Source: a candidate division Zixibacteria bacterium SM23_81 (lineage in GTDB: Bacteria > SM23-81). From it: 5,029 nucleotides of DNA. The stretch is taken from positions 1-5,029 of the forward strand of contig LJUY01000098.1 in NCBI GenBank assembly GCA_001304015.1. Direction: 5' to 3'. Positions 1 through 4,867 of this stretch are shown here, one piece after another. The notes below the pieces were generated by a model. The model was not told where the DNA came from and ran no database searches. It saw only the letters and a program-made list of their open reading frames with translations. The first letter of the stretch is position 1. Each line of letters begins with the position of its first letter. The position numbers were made by a program, and so were the translations under genes.

Positions 1-36
1 AAATTTTTTGCTGCCGCAGCGAGGACACTTTTTCAT
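1..36 (-). CDS. Zinc-ribbon protein, N-terminal fragment (runs off the window)
   Basis: The reading frame begins at an ATG (36-34) and gives MKKCPRCGSKKF before the left edge. The CPxCG knuckle (C4, C7) is the first half of a typical zinc ribbon; the second CxxC pair would lie outside the window. A TAG in frame eight codons upstream, with no other ATG, GTG or TTG between, supports this start. No Shine-Dalgarno is visible: a perfect inverted repeat (38-61) ends one base before the ATG. A possible promoter would start transcription at about the ATG, giving a leaderless message. Function cannot be assigned because short zinc ribbons occur in many unrelated proteins. Confidence 0.5.
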   Translation of the reverse strand, partial: MKKCPRCGSKKF

Positions 37-37
37 G

Positions 38-61
38 GCTGAAAGATAATGCTCTTTCAGC
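38..61. repeat. Perfect 9-bp inverted repeat before the zinc-ribbon start
   Basis: GCTGAAAGA (38-46) and TCTTTCAGC (53-61) are exact reverse complements around a 6-base centre. The repeat overlaps the candidate -10 and ends one base from the ATG. That position suits a repressor operator; a 5'-leader hairpin is the alternative. No T tract follows on the minus strand, so it does not look like an intrinsic terminator. Confidence 0.55.
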
Positions 62-71
62 TAGTTATCAA
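43..71 (-). promoter_or_regulatory. Possible sigma-70-type promoter of the zinc-ribbon gene
   Basis: On the minus strand TTGATA (71-66; five of six to TTGACA) is separated by 17 bases from TATCTT (48-43; four of six to TATAAT). The start site would fall at about 36, on the ATG. The -10 hexamer and most of the spacer lie within the 38-61 inverted repeat. This is a sequence match only; such matches are common in AT-rich DNA. Confidence 0.3.
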
Positions 72-98
72 GAAATTTAGTGCAACCAAAGAGGACCA

Positions 99-248
99 TT
101 ACCATTTATTTTCAATTTCTCCAGCAGCGTCTTTTGATGTAAAGGCCGCACCATAAACTAGATATTTATCGTTGATACCACTTTCGTCAGATGCGACGAC
201 GTAATCTTGCGGTTTATTTGCTAAGCTCATTGATGATAGTTGATACAT
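99..248 (-). pseudogene. 49-codon frame resembling the N-terminus of DUF3800 proteins (probable remnant)
   Basis: ATG (248-246) to TAA (101-99) encodes 49 residues. Residues 16-36 read YVVASDESG, a short polar stretch and then YLVYGAAF, followed by a helix-like segment ending in ENKW. This resembles the start of DUF3800 proteins: a hydrophobic strand, a DESG motif whose aspartate is thought to be part of an RNase H-like active site, a second strand and a helix. Family members are usually 200 residues or more, so this would be only the first strands and helix. The stop is followed by no recognisable continuation. Codons are AT-rich compared with the hsp20 genes, and only a weak AGG lies upstream. 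A decayed, possibly transferred gene is my preferred reading; a genuine small protein (start here or at the internal Met7) cannot be excluded. The family assignment is from memory of the motif. Confidence 0.4.
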
Positions 249-278
249 AATTTAGAAACCTAACCTGTTCTGAAAACC

Positions 279-343
279 AGCAGGCAGGGATCCTTCTGCC
301 GCCCAAGACCATTGTTTTGGTGAGAATAAGACCCCTGCCTGCT
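279..343 (-). terminator. Long-looped 11-bp inverted repeat downstream of the hsp20 operon; possible terminator or RNA structure
   Basis: AGCAGGCAGGG (279-289) and CCCTGCCTGCT (333-343) are perfect reverse complements enclosing 43 bases, which contain further short pairings (for example ACCA/TGGT). The element begins 40 bases after the stop of the last hsp20 gene and could end that transcript. On the minus strand the stem is followed only by GGTTTTC, a weak T run, so it is not a canonical intrinsic terminator. It could instead stabilise the 3' end or be a relic of a small mobile repeat. Confidence 0.4.
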
Positions 344-349
344 CTTCAT

Positions 350-369
350 GGTCGAGATTCCGATCGACC
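350..369 (-). repeat. Small hairpin just downstream of the hsp20 operon
   Basis: GGTCGA (350-355) and TCGACC (364-369) pair perfectly across 8 bases, 13 bases beyond the stop codon of the downstream hsp20. No T tract follows on the minus strand. It may act with the larger inverted repeat at 279-343 as a 3'-end structure, or may be chance. Confidence 0.35.
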
Positions 370-382
370 TTATCGTCTGAGA

Positions 383-850
383 TTACTTCACCTCGATGGG
401 GATCTCCCTGGGCTTGACCTCCTCTGCTTTGGGCAAATCGATCTTCAGGACCCCATTTTTGTACGAGGCTTTAATCTTGTCGGCCTGGACGGGCACCGGC
501 AGCTCGAAGGATCTCACGAAGGAGCCATACCTTCGCTCCAGGCGATGGCAGTTCTCCTCCTTGAAATGGCAGTTCTCCTCCTTGAATTCCCTCTCCTGCT
601 TTTTCTCGCCCTTGAGCATCAGGACGTTGTTTTCCAGCGAGACCTTGATGTCCTCCTTCTTCATCCCCGGAATCTCCACATCGACGTGGATATTGCCGTC
701 ATTCTCGGAGATATCCACGGCGGGGTTCCAGCGCTGCACGTACCACCCGCGGTGTCTGGGACCACGGACGAAGAAGTCGTCGAACAGACTATCCATCTCG
801 TCCTCAATGCTGACCAGGTCTCCCCATGGTTTCCACCTCATGATCGCCAT
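383..850 (-). CDS. hsp20: Small heat shock protein, Hsp20/alpha-crystallin family, with a 7-residue internal duplication
   Basis: A 155-residue ATP-independent holdase chaperone, expected in the cytoplasm as an oligomer that binds unfolding proteins and passes them to DnaK/ClpB. A short N-terminal arm (MAIMRWKPWG, then amphipathic residues) leads into an alpha-crystallin domain at about residues 43-142: PAVDISEN, VDVEIPGMKKEDIKV, NVLMLKGEKK, the ELPVPV region and the family signature ASYKNGVLKIDLPK. The C-terminal tail ends in IPIEVK, an IxI/V anchor used for oligomer assembly. FKEENCH occurs twice in a row (89-95, 96-102) just before the presumed beta-6 strand; the neighbouring paralogue has one copy and is otherwise the same length. 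The start is set by GGAGGTG seven bases upstream and by identity with the paralogue's N-terminus. It is the second gene of a two-gene operon, 59 bases behind its paralogue. Confidence 0.96.
   Translation of the reverse strand: MAIMRWKPWGDLVSIEDEMDSLFDDFFVRGPRHRGWYVQRWNPAVDISENDGNIHVDVEIPGMKKEDIKVSLENNVLMLKGEKKQEREFKEENCHFKEENCHRLERRYGSFVRSFELPVPVQADKIKASYKNGVLKIDLPKAEEVKPREIPIEVK
545..586. repeat. Exact 21-bp tandem duplication inside hsp20
   Basis: Two identical 21-base units, 545-565 and 566-586, follow each other without a gap. They encode FKEENCH twice in frame. No base differs between the copies, so the duplication is recent or maintained. The paralogous gene has a single equivalent unit (LKEENYH), so the single copy is probably ancestral. 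Confidence 0.97.
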
Positions 851-857
851 TTTTATT

Positions 858-864
858 CACCTCC
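858..864 (-). promoter_or_regulatory. Ribosome binding site of the downstream hsp20
   Basis: GGAGGTG on the minus strand lies seven bases before the ATG at 850. It is identical to the site of the upstream paralogue, which fixes the start at MAIM rather than the internal Met4. Confidence 0.85.
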
Positions 865-866
865 TA

Positions 867-907
867 CTAGTTTTCAACTAGCACAACTATGACGTGTGTT
901 TGCTAGT
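867..907 (-). promoter_or_regulatory. Competing hairpins in the 59-bp gap between the two hsp20 genes
   Basis: Read on the minus strand, three short elements occur in order: ACTAGCA (907-901), TGCTAGTT (883-876) and AACTAG (872-867). Element 2 can pair with element 1 (7 bp, 17-base loop) or with element 3 (6 bp, 3-base loop), but not with both, because the CTAGT core is shared. The second pairing ends two bases before the GGAGGTG site. This could tune translation or processing between the genes; no function is shown by sequence alone. Confidence 0.4.
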
Positions 908-909
908 GG

Positions 910-1356
910 TTATTTCACCTCGATGGGGATCTCTTTGGGCTTGACCTCCTCCGCTTTGGGCAGCATCACATGCAGGACCCCACTTTTGTACGAGGCGTTG
1001 ATCTTGCCGGCCTGGACGGGCACCGGCAGCTCGAAAGCTCTGGCGAAAGAGCCGTATCTGCGCTCCCAACGATGATAGTTTTCCTCCTTGAGCTCCTTCT
1101 CCTGCTTTTTCTCTCCCTTGAGACTGAGCACGTTATGCTCCAGCGATACCTTGATGTCCTCCTTCTTCATCCCGGGAATTTCCACGTCCACATAGAGATT
1201 ATCCTGATCCTCGGAGATGTCCACCGCTGGAAGCCATCGCTCGGCAGCTCCAGCTCGTCTCGCCGGGGCCCGGCCGAAGAAATCGTTGAACATCCGGTTC
1301 ATCTCATCCTGAATATCGACCAGGTCTCCCCATGGTTTCCACCTCATGATCGCCAT
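910..1356 (-). CDS. hsp20: Small heat shock protein, Hsp20/alpha-crystallin family
   Basis: A 148-residue small heat shock protein and first gene of the hsp20 operon. The N-terminal arm starts MAIMRWKPWGDLV, identical to the downstream copy. The alpha-crystallin domain covers about residues 43-135 with PAVDISED, VDVEIPGMKKEDIKV, NVLSLKGEKK, the presumed beta-6 segment YHRWERRYGSF, and the signature ASYKSGVLHVMLPK. The tail ends KEIPIEVK, carrying the IxI/V assembly motif. By hand count about 112 of 148 aligned positions match the paralogue. Most differences cluster in residues 28-42, which are Arg/Ala-rich here and aromatic in the other copy. The start has GGAGGTG seven bases upstream. A sigma-54-type promoter lies about 65 bases upstream, with four repeated boxes beyond it, so regulation is probably activator-dependent. 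The two proteins may form hetero-oligomers; that is inference. Confidence 0.96.
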   Translation of the reverse strand: MAIMRWKPWGDLVDIQDEMNRMFNDFFGRAPARRAGAAERWLPAVDISEDQDNLYVDVEIPGMKKEDIKVSLEHNVLSLKGEKKQEKELKEENYHRWERRYGSFARAFELPVPVQAGKINASYKSGVLHVMLPKAEEVKPKEIPIEVK

Positions 1357-1363
1357 CTTGGTT

Positions 1364-1378
1364 CACCTCCTCAAAGGT
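1364..1378 (-). promoter_or_regulatory. hsp20 ribosome binding site within a short potential hairpin
   Basis: GGAGGTG (1370-1364) is a near-perfect Shine-Dalgarno seven bases from the ATG. In the mRNA, ACCUU (1378-1374) can pair with GAGGU (1369-1365) across a UGAG loop, giving four Watson-Crick pairs plus one G-U and covering most of the site. Weak pairing of this kind is seen in RNA thermometers of other small heat shock genes. Five pairs is short enough to arise by chance. Confidence 0.45.
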
Positions 1379-1421
1379 TCGTGTTCTGGTAACTTTTTTC
1401 GCTTTGCATCTTAGAATAGTC

Positions 1422-1436
1422 GCAAGGGTCATGCCA
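1422..1436 (-). promoter_or_regulatory. Sigma-54 (RpoN) -24/-12 promoter of the hsp20 operon
   Basis: The minus strand reads TGGCATGACCCTTGC. This matches the sigma-54 consensus TGGCAC-N5-TTGC at nine of the ten defined positions and has the invariant GG-N10-GC spacing. Transcription would start near 1410, leaving a leader of about 54 bases with a strong ribosome binding site. The promoter points at the upstream hsp20 and lies within 70 bases of its start codon. Sigma-54 promoters need an AAA+ enhancer-binding activator; candidate binding sites lie upstream at 1547-1629. Confidence 0.75.
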
Positions 1437-1546
1437 GTTTGATCCGACTCAGGAGACGTTCTCAGAAGTCATTGGAAAATTGGGATGTTAAGAAGGCGAA
1501 TATTTTTTGTTACGATGTGAACGCGATCAGAGGCGACGAAAAGAAC

Positions 1547-1629
1547 GTCATTTTGACCCGACGCACCTGTCAAAATGGCAGAAACATGGAGATGCCAGGT
1601 CGTTTTGACAAAAGGACTGTCAAAATGGC
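1547..1629. promoter_or_regulatory. Four near-palindromic boxes, candidate activator (enhancer) sites for the sigma-54 promoter
   Basis: Four 11-bp boxes share the core GTCA-AAA-TGAC: GTCATTTTGAC (1547-1557, a perfect GTCA-N3-TGAC palindrome), GTCAAAATGGC (1569-1579), GTCGTTTTGAC (1599-1609) and GTCAAAATGGC (1619-1629). They alternate in orientation. Start-to-start spacings are 22, 30 and 20 bp, close to two, three and two helical turns, so they face roughly one side of the DNA. Their centres lie about 142 to 214 bp upstream of the predicted start, the usual range for sigma-54 enhancers. The protein that binds them is not in the window. Confidence 0.65.
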
Positions 1630-1790
1630 TTGTTATGGGTCCTTGCGAGCTCATTTAATCTGCGGAAAAGAACCTGGCAGCTAGTTAAATGTTTTAATTA
1701 AAGGATATTAGAGGGATAGTGCAGGGGACGTCTCAGGAACAGCCAGTTTATGGCAAATAATGAAGAAGGGAGTGCCTCTTCGGTGGAGAT
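1630..1790. other. Intergenic stretch without a recognisable gene
   Basis: This lies between the box array and the terminator of the ligase-SDR operon. It is AT-rich in part (a TTAATTAA core near 1700). No ribosome binding site with a credible reading frame, RNA gene or further box was seen. Open frames crossing it on the plus strand show no family signature. Confidence 0.5.
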
Positions 1791-1819
1791 AAAAAAACGT
1801 CCTCTTGGAACTGAGGACG
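1791..1819 (-). terminator. Intrinsic terminator of the ligase-SDR operon
   Basis: On the minus strand CGTCCTC (1819-1813) pairs with GAGGACG (1804-1798) across an 8-base loop and is followed directly by seven T (1797-1791). It lies about 75 bases past the SDR stop codon. This is a textbook Rho-independent terminator; it separates the lipid operon from the hsp20 control region and supports a bacterial origin. Confidence 0.9.
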
Positions 1820-1894
1820 CTACAGGTATCCTTTTCCGTTATGTTTTTGACAAACCCTTGACTATGGACCGCGATAACAGAGGCAAAAGGCTAT

Positions 1895-2992
1895 CTAGCC
1901 GTCGACATGTTCCATCATGTACTCGGCCATTCTGCCGAAGTAACTGCTGACCTTGGGAACTTCCAGTCCTGTGTTTTCTAAAATATCAAGGGTGTTGGAA
2001 TTGTCAAATTTCAGTTGGCTCGTGAGATATGGCAGGTAAATGTTCAACTCATCGATCATGTCGCGCTCTTCGTCGGAAAGACTTTCCTGGGCTTGGTTTA
2101 CATAAGCCATGAATTCCTCGGGCGCTACGATGCGGAACTTCTTCTTGCCAAAGTAATGGCTGGTCAACTCTCCGATTTCCTCTAGGGTGATCAGATTGTT
2201 CAGCCCGGCGCTCAGATGAAAGCACTTGGCTGCGCTGGCTCTCTCTTGGGAGATGAGATAGGTGGCATCGGCCATGTAGTCGACCGGCACGAGATCCAGA
2301 AGGCATGAGGGATTTCCCGGAAGCATCTGTAACCGTCCCAGCAAGTACATTCTCAGCACTCGATAAAAGGCGCTGTGGCTGGAGACACGACCCGTCTTCG
2401 AATCGCAGATCACGATGCTGGGGCGAAAGATGGTCACCGGTAGCTCCGACCAACTTCCCCGCACAAGCTTCTCCGCTTCCAGTTTGCTCTGCTCATAGGT
2501 GTTGTTGTGCTCCTGGCCTTCATCGAGCTCATCTTCTTTGATAATGCCTCTCCTTCTGCCGGCCACATAGGCGGTGCCGATGTAGTCGATTTTCTTCAGC
2601 TCCTTGCACTCTCTCGCCAGGGCCAGGATGTTCTCTGTGCCTTTTACGTTGATCTGGCGTGCCTTTTCGAGTTCCAGGTCAAACCGTGCGGCCGCAGCGC
2701 AGTGGATGATATGGGAGATGTTCTCTGAGAGCTGTTTGTAATCTGAATCTTTCAATCCAAATCCGTCCAAAGAAACATCCCCCTCGACCACCTCTATTCT
2801 CCGAGTGAAATGGGTCATATCGGCATGTGGATAGAGCCCCACAAGCATCTGTTTTATTCTCTCCTGAGGGCTTAGCTCATGTTTTTGTCTGGCCAAGAGA
2901 TGAAACCTGACGTCAGAGCTGTCCATCCATTTCCGCAACAGACTGCGGCCGATAAATCCTGTGACTCCTGTGAGAAACACGTGCGATGTCAT
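1895..2992 (-). CDS. Extended SDR, thioester/fatty-acyl-CoA reductase-like (NAD_binding_4 type)
   Basis: A 365-residue NAD(P)-dependent oxidoreductase, probably cytosolic. The N-terminal Rossmann fold shows TGVTGFIG (8-15, GxxGxxG), a GD pair at 71-72 after strand beta-3, HCAA at 97-100, GTAYVAG at 139-145 with Thr140 in the catalytic Ser/Thr position, and YEQSK (Tyr166, Lys170) as the active-site YxxxK. FRPSIVI (189-195) and LVPVDYMADA (234-243) are typical of the male-sterility/thioester reductase branch, which reduces acyl-CoA or carrier-bound acyl thioesters to aldehyde or alcohol. It is shorter than the roughly 500-660-residue bacterial FARs and has no second reductase domain, so aldehyde formation or another substrate is possible. 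Its ATG overlaps the ligase stop (ATGA), and a weak GGGGGA lies five bases upstream, so translation is probably coupled. The fold is certain; the substrate is inferred. Confidence 0.85.
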   Translation of the reverse strand: MTSHVFLTGVTGFIGRSLLRKWMDSSDVRFHLLARQKHELSPQERIKQMLVGLYPHADMTHFTRRIEVVEGDVSLDGFGLKDSDYKQLSENISHIIHCAAAARFDLELEKARQINVKGTENILALARECKELKKIDYIGTAYVAGRRRGIIKEDELDEGQEHNNTYEQSKLEAEKLVRGSWSELPVTIFRPSIVICDSKTGRVSSHSAFYRVLRMYLLGRLQMLPGNPSCLLDLVPVDYMADATYLISQERASAAKCFHLSAGLNNLITLEEIGELTSHYFGKKKFRIVAPEEFMAYVNQAQESLSDEERDMIDELNIYLPYLTSQLKFDNSNTLDILENTGLEVPKVSSYFGRMAEYMMEHVDG

Positions 2993-4857
2993 CGTGATCC
3001 CCCAGCAGAACCAGACTCGATGTGTTGGTACATGGAGTCAATTTCTCTTCGATATCGCTCCATGATTTTCCCTCTGCGAAGTTTGAGCGTTGGCGTCAAC
3101 AGATAATTATCGACGGTAAAGCCTTCTGGCAGCATCGTGAATGCTTTGACCCGGGCATAGCTGGGCAGCTCTGCGGTGGTCCTCTCGAGCTCTCTGGAGA
3201 TAAGCTGTTCGATGGCCTCGTGCTCTAGCAGATCCGCGTAATCGGCCACCGGGATGTTCAATTCCTGGGCGTACTTCTCGATGGCATCTCTCGCCGGCAC
3301 GATGAGGGCGGTGATGCATTTTCGGCCATCGCCATACAGCACAGCCTGCTCGATATAACCGCTTCTTACAATCATGGACTCTATGGGCACTGGCGCAATA
3401 TTCTTGCCGTAGGAGGTGACGATGAGCTCTTTTATCCTCCCGGTGATAATCAGGTTTCCGGATGCGTCGAATCGACCCTGATCGCCGGTGTGGAACCATC
3501 CTTCCTGGTCGATCGCATCCGCTGTGTCCTCAGGTTTGTTGAAATAACCTCTCATGACATTGGGACCCCTGACCAGGATTTCATCGTTTTCGCCGATGGT
3601 CACCTCAATACCATCGAGAGGCTTCCCCACGGTCGCCAAGCGATTATCCTCCACAGCGCAACAGCAAACGACTGGTGCTGTTTCCGTAAGACCGTACCCT
3701 TCAACGATGTTGAACCCCAGAACGTAGAGAGTCTTGGCGATCCTTCGATCGAGGGCTGCGCCTCCAGACACCAGTAGCCGTAAGCGACCTCCGGCGATCT
3801 TCCTGAATTTCGAGGCCACCACCTCGTCGTAGAAAGAACGTTTTAGGCGCAGAGCAAGGGGTCTCTTCAGGTTCTTGTATTTGCGGTTCGCATATTGGTT
3901 CAGAGTCCGGATAGCTCCGAAGACAAGCCGCCTGCGAATCAGGGAGCTCTCCAGAACCCTCTTTTCGACAGCCTGGTATACCTTCTCGATGATCCTGGGG
4001 ACCGCGATGAGGATGGTGGGCTGAATCGTTTGCACATCTTCCACAATCGTGGTCATATCTTTGGCATAGGCGATCCGACCACCGGCGAAGAGAAAGGTGT
4101 AGTACCCACAGGTTCTTTCAAACATATGACAAAGTGGAAGATAGGATAAGGTGACATCTTCGGATGAGATCTGAAACCTTCTTATGGCAGAAAACGCGTT
4201 GGAGACGATATTCTCATGGGAGAGAACAGCGCCTTTTGGCTCACCGGTGGTGCCAGAGGTGTAGACGATCGTGGCGGGATCATCCCGCGTGATCTGGGCA
4301 AGGTTATCAAAAAAACCCTGGTCAATCGGTTTTTCTATATCGCCCTTCATAGCGGAGAAGCGCAGGAAATCCCTTTGGGCATCAAGTCCACTTGGATCAA
4401 AGACCACCGTGTGTGCAAGGCCTGGGATTTCTTCTCTGATCGTATCGATGACGGCGAACGGTGCGGCATTCTCGACGAAAATCAGCTTGGCTCCCGAATC
4501 ATTCAAGATCAGCGAGACCGATGAGGCCGGCAGCGTTCGATAGATGGGCACCACGATGCCGCCCAACTTCAAAATGGCCAGGTCTGAGATGGCCCATTCG
4601 GGCCTGTTGTTGGAGAAAATGCCCACCCGGTCGCCTTTTTCAATGCCTAAATTTACCAGAGACGCCGCGACCCCGGTTACTGATTCGCTGAGCTCACTAT
4701 AGGTAATACCCTCATATTCATTATGAGTGTTCTTAAACATCAAGGCCACTTTACCGGAATGTAAAGCGGCCGCCTGGCGAAAAGAATCGTATATCGTCTG
4801 GGAAATATGTTCTTTCCCGGCGATGCTCTCTGGCTTCTTCATCTCACCGCCAACCAC
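2989..4857 (-). CDS. Long-chain fatty acid--CoA ligase (AMP-forming, FAA1-type)
   Basis: A 622-residue ANL-superfamily enzyme that activates a fatty acid with ATP and transfers it to CoA. Motifs in order: phosphate loop YTSGTTGEPKG (199-209) followed by LSHENI; LSYLPLCHMFER (237-248), typical of long-chain acyl-CoA synthetases; VSGGAALD (363-370); GYGLTET (387-393) with the Mg/ATP glutamate; GWFHTGD (453-459) with the ribose-binding aspartate; GRIKELIV (473-480), the hinge. LTPTLKLRR (587-595) marks the C-terminal domain, with Lys592 the likely adenylation lysine. Length and this C-terminus fit the FAA1 class. It is first in the operon and shares ATGA with the SDR. The start is uncertain: 4857 is a GTG 10-12 bases after AGGTGGGG, while an ATG five codons later (4842) lacks a well-spaced site. 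Chain-length preference cannot be read from sequence. Confidence 0.92.
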   Translation of the reverse strand: MVGGEMKKPESIAGKEHISQTIYDSFRQAAALHSGKVALMFKNTHNEYEGITYSELSESVTGVAASLVNLGIEKGDRVGIFSNNRPEWAISDLAILKLGGIVVPIYRTLPASSVSLILNDSGAKLIFVENAAPFAVIDTIREEIPGLAHTVVFDPSGLDAQRDFLRFSAMKGDIEKPIDQGFFDNLAQITRDDPATIVYTSGTTGEPKGAVLSHENIVSNAFSAIRRFQISSEDVTLSYLPLCHMFERTCGYYTFLFAGGRIAYAKDMTTIVEDVQTIQPTILIAVPRIIEKVYQAVEKRVLESSLIRRRLVFGAIRTLNQYANRKYKNLKRPLALRLKRSFYDEVVASKFRKIAGGRLRLLVSGGAALDRRIAKTLYVLGFNIVEGYGLTETAPVVCCCAVEDNRLATVGKPLDGIEVTIGENDEILVRGPNVMRGYFNKPEDTADAIDQEGWFHTGDQGRFDASGNLIITGRIKELIVTSYGKNIAPVPIESMIVRSGYIEQAVLYGDGRKCITALIVPARDAIEKYAQELNIPVADYADLLEHEAIEQLISRELERTTAELPSYARVKAFTMLPEGFTVDNYLLTPTLKLRRGKIMERYRREIDSMYQHIESGSAGGSR

Positions 4858-4867
4858 TCAATGCCAT

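Noticed and set aside
317-892. 191-codon plus-strand open frame across the downstream hsp20
   Set aside because: It is the antisense shadow of a certain Hsp20 gene, with Leu-rich low-information sequence and no ribosome binding site. The frames at 396-881 and 970-1392 are the same kind of shadow.
1357-1470. CIRCE, HAIR or sigma-32 heat-shock elements upstream of hsp20
   Set aside because: I looked for TTAGCACTC-N9-GAGTGCTAA, CTTGAGT-N7-ACTCAAG and a CTTGAA...CCCCAT pair and saw no convincing match.
1547-1579. CATTTTGAC/GTCAAAATG pair read as an intrinsic terminator or RNA hairpin
   Set aside because: No T tract follows on either strand, and the same motif appears four times in alternating orientation at regular steps, which fits DNA binding sites better.
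1586-1600. Second sigma-54-like sequence on the minus strand (CTGGCATCTCCATG)
   Set aside because: The -24 half is good but the -12 half lacks TTGC and the GG-N10-GC rule fails.
1439-1684. 81-codon plus-strand frame in the hsp20 control region
   Set aside because: It runs through the repeated boxes, has no ribosome binding site or family signature, and much of its sequence is explained by the GTCAAAATG repeats.
1842-1852. TGTCAAAAACA as a fifth enhancer box
   Set aside because: Only the first half matches; it lies upstream of the terminator, in the 3' end of the SDR transcript, and out of register with the array.
1750-1950. 66-codon plus-strand frame MANNEEG...
   Set aside because: It crosses the SDR terminator and the SDR 3' end in antisense, with no Shine-Dalgarno and no recognisable domain.
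2049-3499. Out-of-frame minus-strand frames (2049-2453, 3107-3499) inside the SDR and ligase
   Set aside because: They overlap well-supported genes in another frame, are rich in Arg, His and Ser, and show no domain or start signal.
1895-4857. OleC/OleD long-chain olefin biosynthesis pair
   Set aside because: The ligase has FAA1-type signatures and length rather than OleC-like ones, and no OleA or OleB is in the window; the SDR looks more like the thioester reductase branch.
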